Source: Saccharothrix deserti
Lineage (GTDB): Bacteria; Actinomycetota; Actinomycetes; Mycobacteriales; Pseudonocardiaceae
DNA length: 64,000 bases
Assembly (NCBI RefSeq): GCF_009769385.1
Contig: NZ_VKAB01000035.1
Coordinates: forward strand, 1 to 64,000
Direction: 5' to 3'
A program made the translations under genes and the position numbers. Shown in pieces: positions 34,553 through 42,342 of this stretch. The number at the start of each line of letters is the position of its first letter. Positions within the stretch are counted from its first letter, which is position 1. The notes beneath the pieces were generated by a model, which saw only the letters and a list, made by a program, of their open reading frames with translations, was not told where the DNA came from and ran no database searches.

Positions 34553-36337
34553 TTACCCGTGCAGGATTTCCTGAACCTTGGTCCGAACGCCGCGTTTGAC
34601 CACGTCCCACGCATCGGGATCGCCCCTCAGCATCGCCTCGGCGGTGGCCTTGGTCTGCTCGAACGTCGTGTGCGGCGGGATCGGCGGCGTGTTCGGGTCG
34701 CACCGCACGTCCAGCACGACGGGCCGGGACGCGGACAACGCCCGGTCCCACGCCGCGCCGAGGTCCACCGGGTCGTCCACGTCGATGCCGTCCAGCCCGA
34801 TCGACCGGGCGAAGGCCGCGTACCCGATATCGGGCAGCACCTGGGACTGCTCGAACTTCGGCGCGCCGCCCATCGCCCGCAGTTCCCACGTCACCTGGTT
34901 GAGATCGTTGTTGTGCAGCACGCACACCACGCACCTCGGGTCGGCCCACTCGCCGTGGTAGCGGGCGATGGTGATCAGCTCGGCGAGCCCGTTCATCTGC
35001 ATCGCGCCGTCGCCGACGAGCGCCACGGCGGGCCGGTCCGGGTGGGCGAACTTCGCGCCGATCGCGTACGGCACGCCGGCGCCCATGGTGGCGAGCGTCC
35101 CCGACAGCGACCCGCGCATCCGGCCGCGCATCTTCACCAGCCGCGCGTACCAGTTGGCCGCCGACCCGGAGTCCGCGGTGACGATCGCGTCCTCGGGCAG
35201 CCGGGGCGACAGCTCCCACATGATCCGCATCGGGTTCACCGGCGATGCGTCCACAAAGGACTGCGCCTGCAACGTCTCCCACCAGTCGGCGACGTTGTGC
35301 TCGACCGTCTCCCGCCAGGACCGGTCCTCCTTGCGCCGCAACGCGCGCAGCATCGCCCGCAACGTCGCGGCGGCGTCACCGACGAGGTTGACCTCGGTCG
35401 GGTAGCGCATGCCGATCATCCGGCCGTCGACGTCGACCTGCACCGCCCGCGCGGAGCCGAACTCCGGCAGGAACTGCGAGTACGGGAAGCTGGAGCCGAC
35501 GATCAGCAACGTGTCGCAGTCGCGCATCAGCTCGTAGCTGGGCCGGGTGCCGAGCAGTCCGATCGAACCGGTCACCCACGGCTCGTCGTCGGGCAGCACG
35601 TCCTTGCCCAGCAACGCCTTCGCCACGCCCGCGCCGAGCACGTCGGCGATCTCGCGCACCTCGTCGGCGGCGCCCCGCGCGCCCTGTCCGACGAGGATCG
35701 CCACCCGCTCCCCCGCGTTCAGCACCTCCACGGCGCGGGTCACGTCGTCCTGCGACGGCACGGCGGTCGCCCACGAGTGGCTCGGCGCGCTGGACGGCAC
35801 GTGCTTGAACGCGTGCTCGGGCGGCGTGTACTCCAGTTCCTGCACGTCCGCCGGGATGATCACCGCGGTCGGCGCGCGCTGCGCCTCGGCGGTCCGGATG
35901 GCCCGGTCCAGCGCGTTGGGCAGCTGCTCGGGCACCGTCACGTCGACCAGGTACTCGGACGCGACGTCCTTGAACAACGCGTGCAGGTCGACTTCCTGCT
36001 GGTAGCTGCCGCCCATCGCGGTGCGGGCGGTCTGCCCGACGACGGCGACCACCGGCACGTGGTCGAGCTTGGCGTCGTACAGGCCGTTGAGCAGGTGGAT
36101 CGCGCCGGGCCCGGACGTGGCCAGGCACACGCCGACGCGTCCGCTGAACTTCGCGTACCCGACGGCTTCGAGCGCGGACATCTCCTCGTGCCGCGACTGG
36201 ATGAACCTCGGCTGGTCGTCGCTGCGCCCGAAGGCCGCGACCAGACCGTTGATGCCGTCTCCCGGATAGGCGAAGACGTGGTCGACGCCCCAGTCGCGGA
36301 GGCGGCGCAGCACGAAGTCGGCGACGGTGGTGGTCAT
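34553..36337 (-). CDS. Thiamine-pyrophosphate enzyme, pyruvate oxidase/acetolactate synthase-like
   Basis: A 594-residue three-domain TPP enzyme: N-terminal Pyr domain with the activating Glu in SRHEEMSALEA (about residue 51), central domain (about 190-325) and C-terminal PP domain with GDGAMQMNGLAELITIARY...NNDLN (TPP/Mg2+ site). It resembles PoxB-type pyruvate oxidases more than biosynthetic IlvB, which is supported by the absence of an IlvN partner (inference). GGGAGGG upstream of ATG. First gene of an operon with the LLM enzyme and an acidic small protein. Confidence 0.85.
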   Translation of the reverse strand: MTTTVADFVLRRLRDWGVDHVFAYPGDGINGLVAAFGRSDDQPRFIQSRHEEMSALEAVGYAKFSGRVGVCLATSGPGAIHLLNGLYDAKLDHVPVVAVVGQTARTAMGGSYQQEVDLHALFKDVASEYLVDVTVPEQLPNALDRAIRTAEAQRAPTAVIIPADVQELEYTPPEHAFKHVPSSAPSHSWATAVPSQDDVTRAVEVLNAGERVAILVGQGARGAADEVREIADVLGAGVAKALLGKDVLPDDEPWVTGSIGLLGTRPSYELMRDCDTLLIVGSSFPYSQFLPEFGSARAVQVDVDGRMIGMRYPTEVNLVGDAAATLRAMLRALRRKEDRSWRETVEHNVADWWETLQAQSFVDASPVNPMRIMWELSPRLPEDAIVTADSGSAANWYARLVKMRGRMRGSLSGTLATMGAGVPYAIGAKFAHPDRPAVALVGDGAMQMNGLAELITIARYHGEWADPRCVVCVLHNNDLNQVTWELRAMGGAPKFEQSQVLPDIGYAAFARSIGLDGIDVDDPVDLGAAWDRALSASRPVVLDVRCDPNTPPIPPHTTFEQTKATAEAMLRGDPDAWDVVKRGVRTKVQEILHG

Positions 36338-36393
36338 GGCGCCCTCCCTCGAAAGGCAGGGGTTACCCGGACCTACCCCGGGCTAAAGCCGCC

Positions 36394-36441
36394 CAGCGCC
36401 GGAGCGGCACAGCGCCGGAGCAGCACAGCGCCGGAGCGGCA
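36394..36441. repeat. 16-bp tandem repeat, three copies
   Basis: CAGCGCCGGAGCGGCA repeats three times with one substitution in the middle copy, between the divergent TPP-enzyme promoter region and the M50 peptidase stop. Confidence 0.8.
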
Positions 36442-36447
36442 CAGGGG

Positions 36448-37104
36448 CTAGAGCGGCAGGAGCATCCGGCCGCCCAGCAGGAGCGTGCCGACCGTCACGG
36501 CGGCGAACAGGAACACCCACACCAGGCCGGGGACGCGGGTGATCCGGGCCAGTTGGTCGGCGTCGGACTGCGGTGCGCGTCCGCGCATCCGCCTGCCCTG
36601 CAACTCCCCCACCGGCCGGACGCCGCCCAGCAGCAGGAACCACGTCACGAACAGCGCGAACGACGCCTGCCACTCGGCCGTGGCGTACCAGGACACGGTG
36701 AACATCACCGCGCCCGTCAGCACGACCGACAGCACGCCGAACGCGTTGCGGATCATGATCAGCATCGCGGCGAGCAACCCCACCGTCGCCCACAGCAACG
36801 GCCGGACGTGCTCGGCCGTCACCAGCGCCGCCGCGCCCAGGCCGAGCAGGGACGGCGTCACGTACCCGGCGAAGTACATGAGCACCACGGCGACCCCGGT
36901 GGGCCGTCCGCGCGACACCGTGACCCCGGACGTGTCCGAGTTCAGCTTGATGCCCTCCAGCCTGCGGCCGGTGAGCAGCGCGACGAGGGCGTGTCCGGCC
37001 TCGTGCGCGATGGTGATGACGTGCCTGCTGTACCGCCACACGCCGGGACTGGCCACCAACACCAGCGCCAGGACGGCGGGAGCCCACTTCGTGATCGTCG
37101 ACAT
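36448..37104 (-). CDS. M50-type membrane metallopeptidase
   Basis: A 218-residue membrane protein of the M50B-like family (peptidase_M50B, DUF-type). The zinc site HEAGH is at residues 34-38, inside the first hydrophobic region, and about five further helices follow, with LNSDTSGVTVSRGRP after the motif. A third zinc ligand is not obvious. Similar actinobacterial proteins are of unknown substrate. ATG 37104 chosen; weak ribosome site. It is divergent from the aldo/keto reductase with a short shared intergenic region. Confidence 0.82.
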   Translation of the reverse strand: MSTITKWAPAVLALVLVASPGVWRYSRHVITIAHEAGHALVALLTGRRLEGIKLNSDTSGVTVSRGRPTGVAVVLMYFAGYVTPSLLGLGAAALVTAEHVRPLLWATVGLLAAMLIMIRNAFGVLSVVLTGAVMFTVSWYATAEWQASFALFVTWFLLLGGVRPVGELQGRRMRGRAPQSDADQLARITRVPGLVWVFLFAAVTVGTLLLGGRMLLPL

Positions 37105-37133
37105 CGCCGTCCAGGATGCCACGAGCCGGGGGC

Positions 37134-37164
37134 TTGACCTGGAGCGCACTCCAGCACCCAGGCT
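37134..37164 (+). promoter_or_regulatory. MerR-type promoter with 19-bp spacer
   Basis: TTGACC (-35), 19-bp spacer, CAGGCT (-10). Inside the spacer is the dyad CTGGAG-cgca-CTCCAG. The overlong spacer with a centred dyad is the hallmark of MerR-family activation. The aldo/keto reductase ATG lies 8 bases after the -10, so the transcript is nearly leaderless. Confidence 0.72.
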
Positions 37165-37171
37165 TGCCGGC

Positions 37172-38116
37172 ATGAGGCGACAGCACATCGGATCACTGGA
37201 AGTCAGCACCCTGGCCCTGGGCACGCTGCCGTTCGGCAAGTACGTGGACGAACAGACCTCGTTCGCGATCATGGACCGTTTCGTCGAGGCGGGCGGCACG
37301 TTCCTGGACACGGCCAACAACTACGTGTTCTGGGACGGCGGCACGGGCGACGAGAGCGAGGAGATGGTCGGCCGCTGGCTGGCCGCGCGGGGCAACCGCG
37401 ACGAGGTGGTGGTCGCCACCAAGATGGGCGCCCGGCCGCGGACGCCGGGCACGGGCCTGGAGAACGCCGAGGGTCTGTCCGGGGAGACGATCCGCAGTGC
37501 CGCCGAGGCGAGCCTGAAGAGGTTGGGCATCGACCACATCGACCTCTACTACAGCCACGTCGAGGACCGCAGCGTCACGCTGGAGGACACGCTCGGCGGG
37601 TTCGCCGCGCTGGCCGAGGCGGGCACGGTGCGTGAGATCGGGGCGAGCAACCACGCCACGTGGCGGCTGGAGCGGGCGCGGGCGGTGTCGCGGGCCAACG
37701 GCTGGCCGCTGTACACGGCGGTGCAGCAGCGGTACAGCTACGTCCAGCCGCGGCCGGGGGTGACGCTGCCGGAGAACGGCCACGTGCAGATGACCGACGA
37801 GCTGTTCGACTACGCGGCGGCCGAGGGGGACGTGTCGCTGGTGGCGTACTTCTCGCTGCTGGCCGGCCGGTACCGGGACAAGCCGTTGGACGAGCACTTC
37901 GACCACCCGGGCACCACTCGGCGGTTGGCGGTGCTGCACGAGGTGGCCGGTGAGCTGGGCGCCACGGTCAACCAGGTCGTGCTGGCGTGGGTGCTGCGCA
38001 AGGGCATCATCCCGCTGGTGGGGGCCAGCACGGTGGCGCAACTGGAGGAGACGCTGGGTGCGCTGGAGGTCGAGTTGGACGACGACCAGGTCCAGCGGAT
38101 GAACTCCGCGGTCTGA
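37172..38116 (+). CDS. Aldo/keto reductase
   Basis: A 314-residue AKR with the catalytic tetrad pattern: Asp in FLDTANNY, Tyr in the same segment, Lys in VVATKMGAR and His in YYSHVEDR; C-terminal ILPLVGAS-type cofactor segment (IIPLVGASTVAQLEETLGALEVEL). NADPH-dependent carbonyl reduction is expected. A MerR-type promoter directly precedes it, so induction by an electrophile or redox signal is likely (inference); the cognate MerR regulator is not adjacent. Confidence 0.9.
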   Translation: MRRQHIGSLEVSTLALGTLPFGKYVDEQTSFAIMDRFVEAGGTFLDTANNYVFWDGGTGDESEEMVGRWLAARGNRDEVVVATKMGARPRTPGTGLENAEGLSGETIRSAAEASLKRLGIDHIDLYYSHVEDRSVTLEDTLGGFAALAEAGTVREIGASNHATWRLERARAVSRANGWPLYTAVQQRYSYVQPRPGVTLPENGHVQMTDELFDYAAAEGDVSLVAYFSLLAGRYRDKPLDEHFDHPGTTRRLAVLHEVAGELGATVNQVVLAWVLRKGIIPLVGASTVAQLEETLGALEVELDDDQVQRMNSAV

Positions 38117-38125
38117 ACACGCAGC

Positions 38126-38160
38126 AGCGGTGCACAGTCCACTTCGGACCGTGCACCGCT
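38126..38160. terminator. Bidirectional hairpin terminator
   Basis: A 15-bp stem with one mismatch (AGCGGTGCACAGTCC against GGACCGTGCACCGCT) and a 5-base loop between convergent genes. Confidence 0.72.
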
Positions 38161-38189
38161 GTGGTTTGTGCCGTCGGCGCGTTGCGCTG

Positions 38190-38930
38190 TCAGCGCGTGA
38201 ACCGCGCCTTGTGCTGTTCGGCGATGGCCGGGTCGATCGGCTGGACCGGCCGCGGGCTCACGGTCGGGTCCATCGACTCGATCCGGTCGTCGCGGTGCGC
38301 GCCGGGGTCACGCGGATCGTCGTGCCGCGAGTCGACGCGCTGGGTCGGCATCTCCTGGGTCGCCGGGTCCGCCCGCGGGTCGCGGATGCTCGCGTCCCGC
38401 TCGTAGCGCTTCGGGTCGTCACGCCGGTCCACGACCGGTTCCCCGGTCCGCTGGTCGACCACCGGCTCCGGCTCCGGCACGACGATCTTGCGCCGCGCGG
38501 GCAGCACCGCGATCAGCAGACCCACGGCGGCGAGGCCGAGGTGCAGCCAGTTGTCGTTGACGTTGAGCGCCAAGGGGTTGCCCAGGCGTTCGACCGGGTT
38601 GGTCGAGAAGACGCCGGCCAGCGCCAGGCCCCAGAGCAGCACCGCGCCGTAGCCGATGAACAGGATCCAGCCGTACAGCCGGGCCAGGCCGGAACCGCTC
38701 GCCATGAGCAGGCCGAGCACACCGAACACCAGGTGGACCACGTTGTGCAGCGGGTTCAGCGCGAACCCGAGCAGCATCGCGTGCTGGTCGCCCGCGAAGT
38801 CACCGAACCCGGTGCGCACGAAGCCCAGCACACCCAACGCGAGGAAGACCAGGCCGACCAGGCCTGCCAGCACCTGGGCGGGCTGGAGACCCGCGACCTT
38901 GACACGACCGACGGTCGAGTGGTGGGTCAT
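38190..38930 (-). CDS. DUF4383 membrane protein with charged C-terminal tail
   Basis: A 246-residue protein. Residues about 15-150 form four transmembrane helices typical of DUF4383 (LGVLGFVRTGFGDFAGDQ, LNPLHNVVHLVFGVLGL). Residues 155-246 are a hydrophilic tail rich in Arg, Asp and Pro with repeated DPR/DDPR motifs. ATG follows GGAGGG. A SigB-class promoter match (GTTT-N16-GGGTAG) lies 57 bases upstream, suggesting stress induction. Confidence 0.83.
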   Translation of the reverse strand: MTHHSTVGRVKVAGLQPAQVLAGLVGLVFLALGVLGFVRTGFGDFAGDQHAMLLGFALNPLHNVVHLVFGVLGLLMASGSGLARLYGWILFIGYGAVLLWGLALAGVFSTNPVERLGNPLALNVNDNWLHLGLAAVGLLIAVLPARRKIVVPEPEPVVDQRTGEPVVDRRDDPKRYERDASIRDPRADPATQEMPTQRVDSRHDDPRDPGAHRDDRIESMDPTVSPRPVQPIDPAIAEQHKARFTR

Positions 38931-38986
38931 CTCGCCCTCCAACTGAGGACCACGAGCCCGACAACCGGGCTCCGGACGACCACCGA

Positions 38987-39012
38987 CTACCCACCCGACT
39001 CGAACGGCAAAC
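38987..39012 (-). promoter_or_regulatory. Candidate SigB-class promoter of the DUF4383 gene
   Basis: Minus strand GTTT-N16-GGGTAG, within consensus spacing, 57 bases before the ATG. Confidence 0.58.
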
Positions 39013-39617
39013 GGGTCCGGGAGACCCGGACCCGCGTTGTAGGCCGAATGGAGGTAGGGGACGGGCGCACGAACCCGCCCCCCGTTCCCGACAGGAGTCA
39101 CTCTCCCCCGTCGTGCCGGGGTTTATCCGCCCCGACCCACCCCATGAAGGTCGGGCCGTCGTACTGCGCGAAATGCGTGCCGATCACCGTGACAAATCAG
39201 TCGATACGGTTTTCGAATAATTCCGCGCCGTCTCGTCGGATCCGACGTACGGGCAGGTCAGGAGCGCTTGCCGCAGTCAGCGGACGGGCGCGTGGCCGAG
39301 CCGTTCCACTCGGTCTCCCTGCTGTTCACGAAGATCCCCTTCGAGCTAGTAGAACACCACCGCGGTGTCGGTACGACTATCTCTCCGGCGACCCGTTGTC
39401 GTCAAAACATTTATGGTGTATGCGAATTGGCGCGGCCGGCCGTCCACACCATCGAGTAGCGCCGGCAGAGGTGCCGCCGGAACCGCGCGCCGGGCATGAC
39501 CGAGTCCTCCTCGGCTTTTGACCTCGCACAGTGACGACGACCGGTCCCCCCACCGCGACCGGCGGGGGCCGGACCGAGCCCGCGCAGTTCACCCGTCACA
39601 CCAAGATCGCTCGACCC

Positions 39618-39648
39618 TTGACCTCCAGTTAACTCGAACTCCTAGCGT
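39618..39648 (+). promoter_or_regulatory. MerR-type promoter with 19-bp spacer
   Basis: TTGACC, exactly 19 bases, TAGCGT. The spacer centres on AGTTAACT with partly matching flanks (TCC/CGA). Same architecture as the aldo/keto reductase promoter. Ends 31 bases before the start codon. Confidence 0.7.
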
Positions 39649-39679
39649 GGCGGGCGTCCACAGCAGAGGGGATTACGAG

Positions 39680-40636
39680 ATGCACGCCATCCGCCAGCAC
39701 GAGTTCGGTCCGGCCGAGACGCTGCGCTACGAGGAGATGCCCGACCCGGAGCCGGGGCCCGGCCAGGTGCGGATCACGGTGTCGGCGGCGGGGGTGCACC
39801 TGCTCGACACGTCGATCCGACGGGGTGAGCACGGTGGGCCCTTCCCGTTGCCCGAGTTGCCCATGACGCCTGGTCGGGAGGTCGCGGGGGTCGTCACCAA
39901 GCTCGGTGACGGGGTCGAGCCGGGTTGGCTGGGCAAGCGGGTCACCGCCCACCTCGGGCAGGCCGGCGGCGGGTACGCGGAGCTCGCCGTGGCCAACGCG
40001 GCGTCGCTGCACGAACTGCCCGACCACGTCTCCGACGAGGCGGCGGTCGCCATGATCGGCACCGGCCGCACCGCCATCGGTGTACTGCGGATCGCCGAGA
40101 TCACCGCGGACGACGTGGTGCTGGTGACGGCGGCCGCAGGTGGGTTGGGGGCGTTGTTCGTGCAGGAGGCCAAGGCGATCGGGGCCAAGGTGGTCGGCGT
40201 GGCGAGCACGGCCAAGCTGGACTTGGTCCGCGAACTGGGCGCGGACGTCGTGGCCGACTACACCCGGCCGGGCTGGTCCGACGGGCTCGGCGAGGTGACC
40301 GTGGTGCTCGACGGCGTCGGCGGCGAGCCCGGCCGCAAAGCCCTGGAGCTGCTGGGCATCGGCGGCCGGATCATCATGTTCGGCTGGTCGGCGGGCGAAC
40401 CCACCCGCATCGACACCACCGACCTCTACAGCCGCGGCCTCACCGCGTCGGTGGCGGTCGGGCCGCGGATGATGAAGGGCATGAACCTGCGGACGCTGGA
40501 GGAACTGTCCCTCCGCGCCCTCGCCGACCAGCGCCTCATCCCGCTGACCACGACGTTCCGGCTCAGCGAGGCCGGCAAGGCGCACACCGCGCTGGAAGGC
40601 CGCGCCACCGTGGGCAAGGTCGTGCTCAAGCCCTGA
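39680..40636 (+). CDS. Zinc-independent quinone oxidoreductase (MDR family)
   Basis: A 318-residue NADPH:quinone reductase-like protein. GroES-like domain with VSAAGVHLLDTSIRRG; nucleotide-binding motif VTAAAGGLGALFVQEAKAIGA near residue 150; no zinc-binding cysteines. ATG follows GAGGG. The MerR-type promoter directly upstream suggests induction by redox-cycling or electrophilic compounds, as in SoxR/MerR-controlled quinone reductases (inference). Confidence 0.88.
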   Translation: MHAIRQHEFGPAETLRYEEMPDPEPGPGQVRITVSAAGVHLLDTSIRRGEHGGPFPLPELPMTPGREVAGVVTKLGDGVEPGWLGKRVTAHLGQAGGGYAELAVANAASLHELPDHVSDEAAVAMIGTGRTAIGVLRIAEITADDVVLVTAAAGGLGALFVQEAKAIGAKVVGVASTAKLDLVRELGADVVADYTRPGWSDGLGEVTVVLDGVGGEPGRKALELLGIGGRIIMFGWSAGEPTRIDTTDLYSRGLTASVAVGPRMMKGMNLRTLEELSLRALADQRLIPLTTTFRLSEAGKAHTALEGRATVGKVVLKP

Positions 40637-40644
40637 CGAGAGCG

Positions 40645-40679
40645 AGCCCCCGTGCGTGATGCCATGCCGCACGGGGGCT
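40645..40679. terminator. Hairpin terminator
   Basis: A 12-bp perfect stem (AGCCCCCGTGCG and complement) with an 11-base loop, 8 bases after the quinone reductase stop, followed by TTC. Confidence 0.8.
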
Positions 40680-40718
40680 TCACCTCGGACAGACGCGCTG
40701 CCCCGGATCGCCGTGTCG

Positions 40719-40754
40719 GCGCGGTCAGCGCGGTCAGCACGGTCAGCGCGGTCC
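40719..40754. repeat. 9-bp tandem repeat (GCGCGGTCA, four copies)
   Basis: Four head-to-tail units with single substitutions in the last two. The third copy contains the TGA stop of the TetR gene on the minus strand, so slippage here could alter its C-terminus. Confidence 0.7.
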
Positions 40755-41327
40755 GGGGGCTCCTGCGCGCAGCCCGTCCATGACGAGGTCCAGGAGCCGG
40801 GTGAGGCGAGGTTTCCAGTCCCCCTGGGAATCGATCTGCCAGAGGCCGGCGGTGGCGAGGAAGAAGTCGTCCGCGGTCACTCCCGGCCGGATGACCCCCG
40901 CCTCCTCACCCGCGCGGAGCAGGAGTTCGGCCGCCTCGATGATCGTGGCGTACCCCGGTTTCGCCGGGCCGCCCGACGTGCCGACGGCCTGGCGCATCGC
41001 GTCGGCCAGACCTGCCTTGGCGATGGCGTACTGGGCGAGCCGGTCCATCCACTCCCGCAGGGCCTGGTCGGGCGGCCGGGTCCGGAGCAGCTGGGTCGCG
41101 GCGTCGGCGACCTGCTGCATCTCGTAGCGGTAGACCTCCAGCACCAGGGTCTCGCGGTTGGGGAAGTTGCGGTAGAACGTGCCCTGCCCGACACCCGCCT
41201 TCTTCGCGATCGCGCTCAACGGGACGTCGGCCGAGCGGGTCAGCTCCGCCAGCGCCACTTCCAGGATGCGCTCGCGGTTCTGCACGGCGTCCGAGCGCTG
41301 AGGCGCGTCCTTCTCCTCCGGCACCAC
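40743..41327 (-). CDS. TetR family regulator
   Basis: A 194-residue TetR protein with HTH RERILEVALAELTRSADVPLSAIAKKAGVGQGTFYRNFPNRETLVLEVYRYE (seen across residues about 18-65) and a C-terminal SBD-like domain. Two consecutive GTG codons can serve as start behind GGGAAGGGGG. Divergent from an SDR gene with two near-identical operators between, so it most likely represses both. Confidence 0.9.
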   Translation of the reverse strand: MVPEEKDAPQRSDAVQNRERILEVALAELTRSADVPLSAIAKKAGVGQGTFYRNFPNRETLVLEVYRYEMQQVADAATQLLRTRPPDQALREWMDRLAQYAIAKAGLADAMRQAVGTSGGPAKPGYATIIEAAELLLRAGEEAGVIRPGVTADDFFLATAGLWQIDSQGDWKPRLTRLLDLVMDGLRAGAPGPR

Positions 41328-41367
41328 TCCCCCCTTCCCAACGCACGGCCGGACCGACGTTGCTAAG

Positions 41368-41411
41368 CGGACAACTGTCCGGTACGTTCGGACCCGGCGG
41401 ACAGTTGTCCG
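41368..41411. promoter_or_regulatory. Twin TetR operators
   Basis: CGGACA-ac-TGTCCG (41368-41381) and CGGACA-gt-TGTCCG (41398-41411), each with perfect 6-bp arms. They sit inside a larger 19-bp inverted repeat, CTAAGCGGACAACTGTCCG at 41363-41381 and its exact complement at 41398-41416. Centre-to-centre distance is 30 bp, about three helical turns. Confidence 0.85.
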
Positions 41412-41452
41412 CTTAGGTCCACTCTACCCCGCCGCGAAGGGGACAACACCGC

Positions 41453-42196
41453 ATGAAGACCACCGGCAACACGATCCTGATCACCGGCGGCACCTCGGGC
41501 ATCGGGCTCGGCCTGGCCCTGCGCTTCCACGAGGCGGGCAACAAGGTGATCGTCGCCGGCCGACGCGAGGAACTGCTCGACCGGATCGCGACCGACCACC
41601 CGGGCGTCGAGACGATCCTCCTCGACGTCGCCGACCCCGCGTCGATCGCGCGCGTCGGTGAAAAGGTGGCGGCCGACCACCCGGAGCTGAACGTCCTGAT
41701 CAACAACGCGGGGATCATGCTGCGGGAAGACCTCCTCGACCCCGGCTCTCTCGACGTCGCCGAGAGCACCGTCACCACCAACCTGCTCGGCACGATCCGG
41801 ATGACCTACACCTTCCTGCCGCTGCTGGTGGACAAGGACGACGCGGTCGTCATGAACGTCTCCTCCGCGCTCGCGTTCGTGCCGCTGCCGATCACCCCCA
41901 CCTACAACGCGACCAAGGCCGCCCTCCACTCGTTCACCGAGAGCCTGCGCGTGCAACTCGCCGACACCCCTGTCCAGGTGATCGAACTCGCCCCGCCGGC
42001 CGTGCGGACGGCCTTGATGGGGCAGGAGAACGACGAGAACTCCATGCCGCTGGACGACTTCCTCACCGAGACCATGACCCTCCTGAGCACCCAGCCCGAC
42101 GCCAAGGAGATCATCGTGGAGCGCGCCAAGTTCGTGCGCTACGCGGAAGCCAACGGCACCTACGACGACATCCTGGCCATGCTCGCCAACGTGTGA
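41453..42196 (+). CDS. SDR family oxidoreductase (DltE-like)
   Basis: A 247-residue SDR: TGGTSGIG at residues 12-19, AGRREE for the adenosine ribose, NNAGIM, the catalytic Ser in NVSSALAF and the YNATK pair near residue 156. The C-terminal portion resembles DltE-type oxidoreductases. It is divergent from the TetR regulator and lies 42 bp after the second operator, so it is the probable target. GAAGGGG serves as ribosome site. Confidence 0.88.
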   Translation: MKTTGNTILITGGTSGIGLGLALRFHEAGNKVIVAGRREELLDRIATDHPGVETILLDVADPASIARVGEKVAADHPELNVLINNAGIMLREDLLDPGSLDVAESTVTTNLLGTIRMTYTFLPLLVDKDDAVVMNVSSALAFVPLPITPTYNATKAALHSFTESLRVQLADTPVQVIELAPPAVRTALMGQENDENSMPLDDFLTETMTLLSTQPDAKEIIVERAKFVRYAEANGTYDDILAMLANV

Positions 42197-42250
42197 CCCC
42201 GCTCCGGCCGCGAATCAAGCCCCGACGACGTTCACAGGCCCCGAACAGTC

Positions 42251-42286
42251 GAAGGCCCCCGCGCGCGGTGAGCGCACGGGGGCTTC
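42251..42286. terminator. Imperfect hairpin terminator
   Basis: GAAGGCCCCCGCGCGC pairs with GCGCACGGGGGCTTC with one bulge and one mismatch. It separates the SDR from the convergent anti-sigma gene and resembles the 40645 hairpin. Confidence 0.6.
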
Positions 42287-42306
42287 CCCCTCGGACAGGC
42301 CACGGT

Positions 42307-42342
42307 CCTACACGGGCACGGTGACCTACACGGGCACGGTGA
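42307..42342. repeat. Perfect 18-bp tandem duplication at an anti-sigma stop
   Basis: CCTACACGGGCACGGTGA occurs twice in tandem. On the minus strand this duplicates the codons for VTVPV and the TAG stop of the RskA-like gene; the downstream copy is untranslated. Confidence 0.85.

Larger units (their letters stand above)
38931..39679. other. 749-bp intergenic region between divergent genes
   Basis: Contains, from left, the SigB-class promoter, a 10-bp perfect hairpin CGGGTCCGGG-aga-CCCGGACCCG (39012-39034) overlapping its -35 end, then about 500 bp with lower GC than the surroundings (for example around 39200-39240 and 39380-39430). Short frames there lack a ribosome site and good codon bias, so I call no gene. 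The right end carries the MerR-type promoter of the quinone reductase. Confidence 0.5.

Noticed and set aside
34097-36451. A 784-codon plus-strand frame opposite the TPP enzyme
   Set aside because: Same antisense-shadow composition; the minus strand carries the TPP motifs.
39268-39459. A 63-codon plus-strand ORF in the 38.9-39.7 kb gap
   Set aside because: No ribosome site, weak codon bias and a low-GC context; not supported as a gene.
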